Part shown: positions 1 to 12,059 of the stretch, in pieces
Numbering within the stretch: position 1 is the stretch's first letter
Layout of the letters: every line of letters starts with the position of its first letter
NCBI GenBank assembly: GCA_037349315.1
Contig: JBAIAC010000001.1
Coordinates: 36,890,001 to 36,954,000, forward strand
DNA length: 64,000 nucleotides
Reading direction: 5' to 3'
DNA from: Chelydra serpentina
Taxonomy: Eukaryota > Chordata > Testudines > Chelydridae
The notes under the pieces: model-generated
The model's input: only the letters and a program-made list of their open reading frames with translations
The model's database searches: none
Told to the model about the DNA's origin: nothing
Made by a program: the position numbers and the translations under genes

Positions 1-3000
1 AAGTAGGAGTGGTAGTGGAGGAAAGGTACAGTTGAGTTGTTCCGACCAGGAGAGAAGGAGAGCATTGCCCTAGCGTGGTAACTGAAGGCTCCTCTGGAGC
101 AGTAGTGGCACACTTGCTGTTTGTCTGAGAAGCAAAATAGGTTTCTGGCTGGGTTCCCCCATTGCATTAAAATGTTGTGTAGCACTTTGTTGTGAAGTTC
201 CCACTTGTGGTCGATCACAGAGTGTCTGCTGAGTGAGTTCACAGGCACATTCTTCATTCCTGGAAGGTAGGCTGCAGATAGGGTGATCTGATTGTTGATG
301 CACCAGTTCCAGCTATTGACCGTTTCTGCATATACAGTGGCAGATTTTGTTCTCCCTTGTTTGTTGATGTAGAAACCAGAGGTGGTGGTGTTTGATACGA
401 CCAGGACATGATGAGAGCAAATTCACACGCCTTCCTTACTGCTCCAAGTTCCAGGATATTGATGTACATCCTGGATTCTCGAGATGTCCATATGGGCCCC
501 CTAGCCTAACAGGGACATGTCAGTGATGATAGTTTTGTCTGGGGAAGAGGGAAGACAGAGGACTCCCACATGTATGTGATGTGAGTCTGTCCATCATAGA
601 AGGGATGACGGTACCTTGGCTGGGACTGTCAGTATGAGGTTCATAGAGTGATGGCCCAGTGAATACATGGACTGAAGCCATGTCTGAAGGCAGCGAAGGT
701 GAAGTCTCGCGAAAGGGGTCACATAAGTGCATAACGCCATGTGGCCAAGTAGAGATTAGCAAGTCTTGGCTAGTACACAAGGGTTGTTCATGATGTGAGC
801 TATGAAGACATTCATTGCTAAAATCTGTCTGTGGTCAGGTATGCCCATGCTGTGATAGAGTTTAGGGCAGCCCCAATGAAGTGCAATGATTGCTTGGGGT
901 TGAATATCAACTTTTCAATGTTGACGCTGACTCCCTGTGAAAAAAGGAGGCTGAGTAACAGAGGTCAACTCATGGGCTTCCTGGCAGCTATGGGCCAGTT
1001 GTTGAGGTATGGAAAAACAAGGAGACCATAATGCGAGCTGCTACTACAGAAAATATTTAAGTTCAGTGGGTGGCAGTTCTTTAGCTCATGTAAAATATAT
1101 CTCATGGCTTGTGGTTGGGTTTGAGATGTTGAAGCCTGAGAGGAGGACCTAGGGCAGTGAGAACTTTGGACCTTTTGTCATTTGTGTGGAAGTTCATAGG
1201 GTCTCTGCTGGTAAAATTGTGGAGACCTTTACCTCTGTGTGGACAATGAAAGGCGGAACTTTCATTTTGGGGCAGGAGTGTAGATGCCCAACGAGTGAAG
1301 GGTGGCCCTGGAGTCTTTTAGTGTATACAAAAATTCATCTGTCTTCTGTTTGAAGAGATGGGATTTGTCAAAAGGGAGATCTTCAACTGTGTTTTGGCCC
1401 TCCCTAGGAAAACCAGAAGCATGAAGCCAAGACTCTCTATGCATCACAATAGCCATAGCCATGGCCCTGGAGTAAGTATCAGACATGTCCACTGCGGATT
1501 GGAGGGCAGTTCTGGCTAAGAGTTTCCCTTCCTCGACCATGGCCTGAAAGCAGGCACAATCTTATGGGAGACTATTAGCAAATTCCTTGAATTTAGCATA
1601 ATTCAGGAAGTCATACATAGCCAACAGTGCTTGATAATTGCCTATCTTGAATTGTAAACTGGAAAAAGAGAAGACTTTTCTTTTCTCCCAGTATATCTAA
1701 ATGCTTCCCTTCCTTGTCCACAGATGTGGATCAAAGATGTTGTTGTTTAGCCCTCTTCACAGCAGCCTGACCTACCAGTGAGTTTGGAACTGGATGAGAG
1801 AAGAGGAATTCTGAGTCTTTGGCTGGGATGTAGTAACATCTCTCCGCTCCTTTAGAGGTGGTGGTAGATGTGACAGGGGTGTGCCATGCTGTTCTTAATG
1901 GCTCCAGTATGGCTTTGTCAATCAGCAGTACTGTTCTTGTCAGTCCCAAAGTGTGAAGAATGTCCAGAAGCTTATGCTGTGAGTCTTGGATCTCTTCCAG
2001 CCGGATTTGGAGTTTCCACGCAACTCTCCATAAAAGGTCTTGAAATTATCTAAAGTTGTCCATTAGGGAAGGGGATGGTGCAGTCACAGTTTTGTCCAGC
2101 TATGAGGATGGGTATCTAGCCGGCTCGGATTGGACCGCTGGATATGGGAAATAAAATTCTTCCTCTACTATCAGATCCGTGGGCATGCTTAATGGATTCC
2201 TCTGGATTCCTCAGGGTGGTGGTGAGGGGGAAGCAGGAAGCTAGTGATGACCCTCTCGTGGACTGGGCAGGCTCCGAAGGAGGATACTGTGTCCAGGGCC
2301 ACCAATATGGCCAACGAAGCAGGATCAACAGGAGGTTGCGGGGTTCCCATGGCATGGGGTACCAGTGGCTCTGGGAAGGGTGAGGAGGTAGTTCCATGAG
2401 TGTGTTGGACTCCGTGATGTTGGACAGAAGCAGTATGGCAGAGGCGGTTCTTTCCTCCGTTCTGATTCACTGGAAGAGGAAAAAGTGGATTCCAGTTCCA
2501 ATGGTAGTACCGCTGGAGCCAATAGAATGGTGTATAACACATGTGAGGAGGGTGATAGACCCAGTATTGTAGGCATATCCTGTGGCGGAGATATGAGATC
2601 TCTGGAAGTGGAGGGACCCTATGGAGGAGGAGACTCTGGATTCAGTAAGGCAGAGACAGCTTGGGATGCAGCCATGGATCTGGATCTCCCTCTTTTCTGG
2701 TCACCAGTACCGTTGCTGAAGTATTCCTGGTGTGGGAGGGTCTTGCATCTTGTGAGGTGCCGAAGATAGCGGTACCAATGGTTTGCTGCCTGGAAGGAAC
2801 CATTGAATCTCATTGTTTATGGGTCTTCGTCTCGTGCCTGTGGGACTTAGAACGTGCTACATCCCCTTGAGCCAAGCTGGTGGAGAAAATGTTCAGTTCC
2901 TTGGACTTGGAGGAAGACTTAAGGTAGTGCTTGCTAATCTCCCGACTAGGCCCCGCCATGGGTCTATGGGGGCAGTTCTGCTGGCACCGGAGTTTGACGC

Positions 3001-3675
3001 AGGAGCACATGGCACACTCCTCGCTGAATCAGGCTGACATACAGGTAGGGTTCCCTGGCCTGGGTCCAAATGAGATCTCAGGGCCATCTCCATGACATAT
3101 TTTCAGAGAACAAGTACTCGGTCTTCTTGGATATGGCTGGGGAAGGACTGGCAAACACTGCACTCAGTCGGGATGCGAGTTTCTCCCAGGCAGTAGAGGC
3201 AGCATTGGTGGTTGTCAGTGACTGAGAAGGATTGTGAGCAAGAGGCGTAGAGTTTGAAGCCCAGAGTTCTAGGCATAGTCCAGTACTTGAACAGGAGTAC
3301 CAGGTAAGAAGACAGATGGTGAAAATCTCTGAAGTCTATTCTAATCTAACTGTTAAAACTAGTAACTACTAAAACTAGGAAACAAAATTAGAAAAAGTAC
3401 AGCTACAACTTATAAAACTATTTACAATTGTAATTATTAGAACTGCATCAGAGACAAAAGGTACTGAAGGTTCCGAAGCAGACTAGACGGCGATGAGAAG
3501 GAATTGGAGATGTGGTCGGTCTGCCCTGCCATTTATCGCCTCAGACAGAAGCACAAGGCAAGTCAGGGCACATGCACAGATCAATGGACACTACTTTCAA
3601 TTCTCCAACTCCAAGCACATAGTGTGCATGCATAACCCACAGTGAAATACAATAGGGACCTTCACTTAAGGAAGA
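1..3675 (-). mobile_element. DIRS-like retrotransposon remnant (copy 1), decayed, continues past the window start
   Basis: Minus-strand frames carry DIRS-type proteins in the order expected for transcription from right to left. A gag-like segment at 1262-1540 (LVEEGK-type motif, here MVEEGKLLARTAL, and EDLPFDKSHLF) shares its pattern with the gag of the second copy at 48 kb. Reverse-transcriptase thumb-like sequence lies at about 830-1060, with stop codons. An RNase H-like segment lies at 150-470 (MYINILELGAVRKACEFA, then a degraded AAYLPGMKN stretch). The catalytic RT core between gag and thumb appears deleted. The AT-rich and GC-rich leader at 1550-3675 has no long frame and resembles the untranslated/gag N-terminal end. 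The tyrosine recombinase would lie left of position 1. The element sits in the last LTBP1 intron, in the same orientation as the gene. Confidence 0.75.
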
Positions 3676-3911
3676 ACTAATCCTTTGAAGCCTGCTCATA
3701 AAGTGCCATCCAGTGACTGTTCAGTTGTCTACGTGAAATGAATTGTTGATCTCAGTACTTGGTGTACTACAATTCTTACATAACCATATTAAAAAAGAAA
3801 AGAAATACAACTAGCACTAGTTGGCAATCTCAGCAGAGAGGCCAGTGACTAATAGTTGTGAAGAGAAATCTACCTCACTCCTCCAGCAAGTCTCTATAGC
3901 ACTGGACTGAG

Positions 3912-4215
3912 ATGCTATGCCTTCATTGCCCAAAAAAGTGGTTGGTTTTTTTGGTTTGTTTTGAGAGATAATGAATGCGTATTAACTATCTTGCTGTAAA
4001 ATCCTATTGGAGACATAGTGCGAGTAGTTTTTACTGCAATGCAGTTAGAGAAGATCAACAGTATACTCCCCCACCTGTGGTTGACCTCAGCTAGCTACTT
4101 TGCAGTAACAACCACAGACCCTTTGCCTTCACTAGCATTTTACACAGATCTAGCTAATATACTTTAGTTATCTCATTGCAAAACCACACCTTTTTGGGCA
4201 ATGAAGACACAGTCT
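3912..4215. repeat. Foldback (palindromic) element, about 300 bp
   Basis: The left end (GCCTTCATTGCCCAAAAAAG) and the reverse complement of the right end (GTCTTCATTGCCCAAAAAGG) match, and inner segments (GAGATAATGAATGCGTATTAAC versus GAGATAACTAAAGTATATTAG) also pair. It is probably a MITE, with no clear duplication. Confidence 0.65.
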
Positions 4216-4454
4216 GTTAGGGCAGAGCAGCATAAAGAAGCTGACGGTGCTGCTACTAGCGTTGCATCTGTTCTGCAGATAATAAGAGTATATCAGTCTC
4301 CAGTGCTCTCAGTTCAGTTCTTTACATGAGTAATAAATTCACTTAAAAAAATCTTGGGGAAACAAGGACAGAAAAATATATGTGAATATATATACATGTA
4401 TATGGGAAAACATATGATAAAGCTAGATAAAGGATGACATTTTCCAAAGTGACT

Positions 4455-4680
4455 TAGGGCCAGATTTTTAAAGATATTTAGGTGTCTAAAGATTCAGATA
4501 GGTGCCTAGTGAAATTCTTACAAGCACCTAGGTGCCTAACTCCCACTGATTGACCTCTCGAGGTCGCTTCCAATTCTATGGTTTCAAAGTGAGTTAGATA
4601 CATAGGTACTTCTGAATATCCTCCTAGGCACTTATCTGAATCTGTAGGTGCGTAAATACCTTTAAAAATCTTTCCCTAAG
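4455..4680. repeat. Foldback element with a tiny CR1 tail in its loop
   Basis: The left arm (AGATTTTTAAAGATATTTAGG, AGATAGGTGCCTAG) pairs with the right arm (CTAGGCACTTATCTGAATC, AAATACCTTTAAAAATCT). The loop at about 4550-4587 reads TGACCTCTCGAGGTCGCTTC and TTCTATGG, which looks like the last ~38 bp of a CR1. Related decayed sequence is at 17400-17600. Confidence 0.65.
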
Positions 4681-5237
4681 TAACTTTTGAAAATGGGACT
4701 TGGGCTCCTAACTCTCTTAGATACTTTTGAAAATTTTAACCAAAGCTTGTTCTGCATTTTAACATATTACATTTTATTTATGAGAGTTGGTACTATTAAT
4801 TAAAAGACACTCACTAACTTTACCATCCTAGTTAGCTTAACATTGAAATTGACACAGGCAGACTAACATACTTTTTATAACTATTATGAATAGTATGTTC
4901 CCCTAGCTAATTATTATTAGTATACACTCCACAATCCCATATTTCTCATCGATACTTAGGACAACTATTCACTGATATTCAAATGATTTAGGGATTCAGA
5001 GATGGCTGCTCAAATGAAAACTGGCTTTCAATATATCATATATAGATTCAGAATGTTTAACATAATTCAGATGATCATTTGTCAAAGGTTTTGCTCCTGC
5101 AAACTCTTATGGCAAATGAGTAACTTTACTCACATAAGTAGTCCCACTGAAGTCAAGTGAATGGGTCTGCTTGTGAGAGTAAATCTGCTAAAATACAAAA
5201 AATGAATTGTATGTAAAATACTGCATTGTAATCTCAC

Positions 5238-5387
5238 CAACACAAGTCATTTTGGCCATGTCCAAGTGGTAGCCATCAAAACAATCACAAGTATAGCCTT
5301 CCTGGACTCTCACACACCGGCCATTTTCACATCCATTCAGAATGCCACATTCCTCTGCTTGTAACTCCTCAAAGCTGTTCAGAAAAC
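5238..5387 (-). CDS. LTBP1: LTBP1 exon: penultimate EGF domain, without calcium ligands
   Basis: The exon is 150 bp (50 codons, phase 1-1), with acceptor TCTCCACCCAG and donor GTGAGA. It encodes [19 protein letters not shown] and the rest of a six-cysteine EGF domain. The usual D-x-D/N-E-C start is replaced by QAEEC, and the hydroxylation position is occupied by Arg ([12 protein letters not shown]), so this domain should not bind calcium. In LTBP1 one more calcium-binding EGF and the C-terminal tail follow in a final exon. I could not find that exon between position 1 and 5237, so the last intron is longer than 5.2 kb. Confidence 0.95.
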
Positions 5388-5999
5388 CTGGGTGGAGAAA
5401 GTATTGCAAACAAATAAGTTAGAGAGATGCTGAATCCTCTTTTTTAAAAAACAAACAAACCCCCAAATGTATAGTGAGACTCTTTAATTGTCTCTGGGGT
5501 TTACTGGGATATGACTCAACTTTGTAGAAAATAGGTCAGCTTTAGCAGATCTTCTCCATCTGGAATTTTTAATGTACTAATAAAATACGGTTATATTTTA
5601 AGATGAAAATAAAATGGCTGTTTGAAATGTGTTTAATGTTAAAAGCTTTGATCCATTTTTAACACACATTTTGATAAATTATCTAAATGATAAAATATTA
5701 CTTTAATAAAATCTTGTAAAATCAGACTTTATAATAGTTTACAGTGTGGATGTAGAAGTGTTGCAGGGTAATTTGGAAAATAATTATAAAAAGCTCTTCT
5801 AAATATTACTATAAAAAGGGGAGGGAAGAAATTGTATTGTAATTACTCTATGAAACATGCAAAAAAAAAAAAAAAGTAGTCCCAACTGCCTTGAGTGAAG
5901 TAAGAGCAAATTAGACTACTAGCCTATTGTGGTTTTGGTTAATAACTCGTTAGGAGTCACTCAGATACTTGGGTGATGGGTACTGATATAAATACCTAT

Positions 6000-6150
6000 A
6001 AACTACTTTACTGTGTCTTGTCATAATCCTAGGTAGTGAGCTCTCTGGGATAGGGACTGTCTTTGTTTTACTAGTTCGTACAATGCCTATTATGATGGAA
6101 CCTCGAGCCCTGATTTAGGGTCTCTAGACAATAACATAACAATAATAATA
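6000..6150 (+). repeat. Old LINE 3' tail (L2/CR1-like) ending in an ATA repeat
   Basis: GGATAGGGACTGTCTTTGTTTTA followed by TACAATGCCTATTATGATGG, ending in (ATA)n, has the layout of an L2-type 3' end. A similar tail is at 7450-7620. The identification is by pattern only. Confidence 0.45.
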
Positions 6151-7449
6151 GGGGAAGAGTGCATATATTTTAAAGCTTATTCAAAAATTTTAAATGCTCA
6201 TTGAATTTCAGTAATTGTATTAAATTACATTGTATTAAAGTGCTCATCTAAGTACCAACAAGTTAACATTATACAACAGTCTTACTATCTTCCCATTCTT
6301 AGAAGCAATAAATCAAACAGAACTGTAGATGGCAGCCAACCACATCAAAAAGAATACTTGAGAAAAAGTCCACAGTATTTAATATCATCCCTCCTGATCC
6401 AGTTTAAATAATACATTGGGGTTTGGTTTTTTGTGCGGTCATGGTGTGTGAATGGCAGGGGAGTCAGAAGGGTTTTTCTACTAACATTTAATTCACACAT
6501 TAACTCCACAAACAGACCATTGGTATATCTAAAACCTGTTCATATATTTGGAATAATTTTCAACAGATATTTGATATGTATAATACACCTCAACTATATG
6601 TTCTATTAATTTCTTCCTCTCTTTACTGCTCTTCCTTTCCATCTGCCTTTTCACATTTTCCCTTATTAGCCCCAGGCTCCTCTGATTCTTTCCCTCATCT
6701 CACATTTTCTCTATCCATGCCCTACCTTTCTAATTCTACCCTCTCTGTCCTCAGCCACATGCCCTCTATTTGCACAAATCTAGTGTGTCCAGCACTGGCT
6801 CTTTAAGGTTGTCTGGATACTTCACAGGTTCATGTCCACTTGTGGCCAAAATGCGCTCAGTTTGGGATAAGGTTGATTTGTGGAACAGATCAGCATAACA
6901 AAAATGGTGCCACATAACACAGAGACTTAGAAATGAACTTGAACATATATTTACTTTGTTGAGTAATCCCTTCACATATAGTAGGGATTATTACAAAGTT
7001 TCCTATTAATGTAGTAAACTGCCATAAGATACAAATATACAATAATTTATTGAGTAGATTATTTTGGTTTACTACAAGATAGCAGGAAACTTTTCAACAA
7101 CCTCTACTATATTTTAATCCATTTACAGAGCCTACATGGGGCTCCGTTACATTGCAGCCATTTGCTGGGCCATCATATAGACAACTAATTATGAAAAAAC
7201 AAACACTGCCAAGCAGGGGAAAGGTGCTGCTCTTGAATAAATTCTTTACAAATGAAAGACCTCATTTGTCTCCACCAAGCTCACATATAACATGCTGAAA
7301 TTTTTAACCAGCTGAAACTGGTTTAAACAAGATTGTTTGCACTATTATCCATACTGCGCAGGTCTATTTTCAAACTTGCTTGCAACAAGTAACAAATATT
7401 TGTTTGCAGTTCTAACAGAATCTGATGGTAATAAAATTGAAAAATATTT

Positions 7450-7620
7450 AATTGGCATGTCAAGATCTGTACTGTAGGTCTTTCAGGGCAAGAACTCTCT
7501 CTTTTCTGGGATTGTATTGCACCCAGCACAAGGGGATCTCAATCCCAATTGGGATCTCTGAGTACTACCATATAATAAATATTTATTATTAAAATCATCA
7601 TCATTATTATTAACAATACA
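7450..7620 (+). repeat. Old LINE 3' tail (L2/CR1-like) ending in an ATT/ATC repeat
   Basis: It has the same layout as 6000-6150: TTTCAGGGCAAGAACTCTCTC, then GCACCCAGCACAAGGGG, then (ATT)n/(ATC)n. It is a decayed interspersed repeat. Confidence 0.45.
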
Positions 7621-8058
7621 ACTGGCTAAAATGTCCAAAACGATAGAAACTTTGGGTATTTGTCGAGGCATATATAGCATCTGGGTTATACACATGTGTT
7701 TTGGGTTATATTTTGTGTTCATTTGGCACTATTGTTTCTGATTTAGTGGCAGGATGCTAGAGAGATCCTAGTTCTGATATCTCTTCGATATCTCCTCGGG
7801 TTACACACAGTTCTCTCATCACTTATTAATGAAAAGTCTTTTATCACTGCTTATATTTTGGACATTGGAATAGAAAGTATGTCTCCCACTCTATTTCTCT
7901 TCCATTATATTGGGGACACTATCATCTCTTTCTGGGATTTTCATTAACATTTAGTTAGAAGTCAGTATTGTTTAGCTTTGTAGAACTCTGTGTAAACTCT
8001 CTATTAGGTTTGTTAGGTATTAAATAGAGATGAACCCTGGTTTCTGTAGACTATATTT

Positions 8059-8830
8059 AATAGAATCATTGAAATGTAGGACTGGAAGAGATCTTGATAG
8101 GTCATCTAGTCCAGTCCCCCGCACTGCTGCATGACTAATTATTATCTAAAGACCATCCCTGACAGGTGTTTGTCTAACCTGTTCTTAAAAACCTCCAGTG
8201 ACAGAGATTCCACAACCTCTGTAGGCAATTTGTTCCAGGTTTTAACTACCCTTACAGTTGAAGTTTTTCCTAATGTCTAATTTAGATCTCACTTGCTGTA
8301 ATTTAAGCCCATTTCTTCTTTACCTGTCCTCAGTGGATAAGGAAAACAATCTCCTACCCTCTTTATTACAACCTTTGCTGTACTTGGAGACCGTTATCAT
8401 GTCCCCTCAGTCATCTCTTCTCCAGACTAAACAGATCCATTTTTTTTCAGTCTTTCCTCGACCTTTAATCATTTTTGTTGCTCTCCTCTGGACTTTTTCC
8501 AATTTGTCCACATCTTTCCTGAAGTGCGGTGCCCAGAACTGGACACAATACTCCAGCTGAGGCCTTATCAGTGCTGAGTAAAATGGAAGAATTACTTCTC
8601 ATATCTTGCTTATGACACTCTCGCTAATAGGTTCCAGAATGCTTTGTTTTCTTTGCAATAGTATCACATTGTTGACTCTCATTTAGTCTGTGACCCGCTA
8701 TATCCCTCACAACCTTTTCTGCAGAACTCCTTTGTAGGCAGTCTTTTCCCATTTTGTATTCATGGAATTGATTATTCCTTCCTAAGTTTTGTGCTTTACA
8801 TTGATCCTTATTGAATTTCATCCTATTATT
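8059..8830 (-). mobile_element. CR1 LINE 3' fragment
   Basis: The reverse complement of the CR1 3' end (AATCATTGAAATGTAGGACT... at the left) is followed rightward by C-terminal RT coding. A frame at 8624-8821 has MKFNKDQCKAQNLGRNNQF, equivalent to the [17 protein letters not shown] region of the young copy at 33 kb. It is truncated and frameshifted. Confidence 0.88.
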
Positions 8831-9042
8831 ACTTGTGCAATTAGTGAAAGGGAATACATCTCAAACTTCTGCTACTCACTATAGTCCTCTGGCCCTGTTC
8901 AAAGCTATCATTTTGATTTCGTTTACCATTATTTCTTTTAACTTATTAACTCATTTTAATGGGAGACCTGTTGGGTAAGAGAGAAGTGGTACCTGCATGC
9001 TATAAGTACAAGGCAGTTGGGATTGCCTGTTCCTTTTAGAAT

Positions 9043-9218
9043 CATAGAATATCAGGGTTGGACGGGACCTTAGGAGGTCATCTAGTCCAACCACCTGCTC
9101 AACGCAGGACCAATCCCAAATTTTTGCCCCAGATCCCTAAATGGCCCCCTCAAGGATTGAACTCACAACCCTGGGTTTAGCAGGCCAATGCTCAAACCAC
9201 TGAGCTATCCCTCCCCCC
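9043..9218 (-). mobile_element. tRNA-derived SINE with a CR1-like tail (copy 1)
   Basis: On the minus strand the head reads TAGCTCAGTGGTTTGAGC (A box) and GAGTTCAATCC (B box), as in a tRNA-derived Pol III promoter. The tail ends in the CR1-type 3' sequence with AGGTCCCGTCC and ATTCTATGATTCT. Tortoise Pol III SINEs sharing the 3' end of a CR1-type LINE are established, and this layout fits them. Confidence 0.85.
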
Positions 9219-9331
9219 TTTTGTAACCACCATTTTGTTTCTAACATAAAACTGTGAAGAACTTTGCTGGACCAAATTCAGCCCTGGTATAAGGGGTAAG
9301 CGGAGTTCAAGGCAGTCCAAATAGTCTAGGT

Positions 9332-9594
9332 GAGTGGTTCTCAAATTGTGGGTTGGGATCCCAAAGTGGGTTGCATCCCCATTTTAATAGGGTCCCCAGG
9401 GCAAAGCCCAAGCCTCAGAGCTTTAGCCCTGAGCGGTGGGGCTCACGTTATAGGCCACCTGCCTGGGGCTGAAGCCCTTGGTCTTCAGCTTTGGCACCTC
9501 CCAGGGCGGCAGAGCTTGAGTGGGCTCCTGGGGTCGTGTAGTAATTTTTGTTGTCAGAAGGGGGTCGCGGTGCAATGAAATTTGAGAACCCCTG
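9332..9594. mobile_element. Non-autonomous hAT element (263 bp)
   Basis: The ends GAGTGGTTCTCAAATT and, from the right, CAGGGGTTCTCAAATT are inverted. The flanks GTCTAGGT (9324-9331) and GCCCAGGT (9595-9602) match at 6 of 8 positions. Open frames in it are not genes. Confidence 0.9.
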
Positions 9595-10286
9595 GCCCAG
9601 GTCCTGATCAAACAGCTTTCCACTGACTTCAAAGCGAGGTGGATCAAGCTCGTATTCAATTAAAAAAAAAGAAGCATTTTCAAGCATAAATTTAGAACCC
9701 TGCTTCTGTAAGACTATAGCAAGACCTTTGCTTTCCCCGTGACCTATTCATTTATGTGTGCACTGGCATTCCAACTAACGCCTGTGCAAATCAGACTCAG
9801 TGGTCATGCAAAGCTAGGCGATATTTTTGGAGTAAGAACATCATGCACACACTCCAACTCCCCACATAAGTTCTGCTGGAAAATCATGGAAAGCTGGCAT
9901 GAAGAATTTAAAAAAAAATTTAATATACCCCAAAGGCGTTTGAGTCACATGTGCCAAACAAAAATTAATTTGTGAGAAGGAAAACTGGCTTTTCTTTACC
10001 TTTAGCTGTAAATCTGTTGGTAAATATACATTTAGTATACCTGGCACACATTATTTCACAATATTAAACAAAATAATATTGTACTTTGGGCCCAAATGGG
10101 CTCTCATACAACCCTGGCGCTGGAACCTGAACACCTGACAAAGTTAATGTCATAGGAATAAGTAGAACATAAATAAATAGGCCACATTACTCAGAAGCAA
10201 ACAGATGAATGGAGCCAACTACAGGGAAATAATCCAAGTTATAATCCTACTTTCAAGAATTTTACATAACAGTGATATTTACTTAC

Positions 10287-10409
10287 GGTCTTCAACAAAG
10301 AATGGATCGGTTTCTGGGGTATAGTGTTCCTCAAAGTCAACCAAAGCATCTTGGCCATATGGTCGTCGAGATCCTGGAACTGGAACATTGCACAGCTGGG
10401 CATAATCCT
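10287..10409 (-). CDS. LTBP1: LTBP1 exon: end of the last TB domain and proline-rich linker
   Basis: The exon is 123 bp (41 codons, phase 1-1), with donor GTAAGT. The acceptor region reads CTCCTCAGAG. Only cutting after the first AG keeps the frame (codon GAG, then DYAQLCN), so I chose that junction. The exon supplies the eighth cysteine of the TB domain, then a linker with SRRPYGQDALVDF and an acidic/proline stretch ending FFVED. Basic RRPY could be a protease-accessible site, but that is only a guess. The last codon is split and completed as Arg by the exon at 5238. Confidence 0.94.
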
Positions 10410-12050
10410 CTGAGGAGGAGAAAGTAAAATAGGACATAAAACTAAACACACCTGTAACAAAGGCCACATTACAGTAGTTCCAATGACTTGCAACTCCTGT
10501 CAGCTGGAAATAAATGTCTTTCCTAGAAACAGCATAAATCTGAAGCTTCTGCAAATTGTTCTCTCCCCTTCAAGAATAATGTCATTAAAATGTAATGGGC
10601 CAAATTAATCCCTTTTGTGATTTCAGTTGTTTTACACTGAAGGAATGGATTTGAATTAATAACTTTTCCAAAAATTAACGGCCAGATTTTGGCTGTCCCT
10701 TCAAAGGAGGCGGGGATGAAAAGGCATAAGCAGCTTACCACACTCCCACTGTACAAGGGCCAACTGCAATTATAGTCTTTGTATTCCTTGGCTGCAAAGA
10801 CTGCTTCAGGCCAGAACAGGTGTTGGAATTAGCCACCCAAAACCAGGCAAAGAGGGTGAGGAGAGAGTGGGTCCATGTCTGTCCCACACACACTGCACTG
10901 GCCAGCAGAGCTGGGCCACTGTAAGTAGAGAATACTTTGCATCCTTCCATCATAGCCCCTTCTCATTGTCCCACGATGCGGGCGATGTCCTAAAACCAGA
11001 GGTCCCAAATATCAGTTCCTCCCAAGCTCTGCTTGGCTAAGGGGACTGAAAAGGCAGAGGGGACTTGGGAAAGTAACTTTATGCTACCGTAACTGCATAG
11101 GGAGTGTAGCTCTTTGTCCTCTGCTAGTGGCTGAACCACGTTTTATGATTCTGCCACTAGCTCTAAGTTAATAAACAGACCTGGATCTTTTAGCTGAGGT
11201 AGTAGCAGCTTTTTTGTTTTGGTTCAGATGTCCCAGGTTTGATCCCCTCTGATGATGACCCCCCTATCCCAGGGGGATTGCATTACATCACCATTACATC
11301 TTCTGCCTGTCCCACACTGTAAATTAGATCAGTCTCAGTGCTGTAATTGAACTATTATTACATATTGCAATGAACTATATACAAGACAGATGCTTTGGAA
11401 TAAAAACCTCATTGTCATATGGATCTATAGCCACTTCCTGACTACTGCTGCAGACACTTTAGCATCAAAGCAACACTTCCTATGCAGAATAACTGGTTTT
11501 CAGATAACCTATAACAGGAAAAGTACGAAGGAAAAAACTCAAGCATTGGTGGTGGCCATAGAACCGGCAAGCTCTCACACCATGTAGAACTATTCCAGAT
11601 AGTAAACGGCTCCATAAACTCAGACTGCCTTCACTCAAGCCCAGAAGCCAGAACCACTCACTGAGTGGAGTTGTCATCTTTTTCACAGAGAAAATCACCT
11701 GCTTGTGGTTATCAAGAACACCACATTGCTCATAGGACCAGAAACACAACACCCTCCCTTCCAAGAATCCAGCCTATTCATAAAAAAGTCATGGAAGCTG
11801 AAACGCAGCCAGAACTACCAACCTCTGACAATGATTCTCTGGCCTTCCTATCTGTCTTAGGGTTTTGTATACACCTATCATTGTATCTAAGCACTTAGAT
11901 ATATAGATCTTTTCTGGATGATACAAGAGTAGACAGAACCTGAGACCCCTCTGAACAGAGATCATCAACATCTCCCTTGACAAAGGGAATTTACTACCTA
12001 CCCTAAAACATTCATAATTCTGACCAGAACAAAAGAAACCGTCACTCAGC
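10410..12050. other. Intron, nothing recognised
   Basis: Start of the 16-kb LTBP1 intron. Segments at 10680-10960 have repeat-like composition, but I could not assign them. Short open frames have no recognisable domain. Confidence 0.5.
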
Positions 12051-12059
12051 GCTAGTGAC

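Larger units (their letters stand above)
5388..8058. other. Intron, mostly unremarkable
   Basis: LTBP1 intron between the exons at 10287 and 5238. It is AT-rich, with an A run at 5861-5875 and the two LINE tails described separately. No gene or structured RNA was recognised. Confidence 0.6.

Noticed and set aside
9181..9218. Functional tRNA gene suggested by A and B boxes at 9043-9218 and 49783-49972
   Set aside because: The cloverleaf is not complete, and the tRNA-like head is fused to a CR1-like tail, so these are SINEs.
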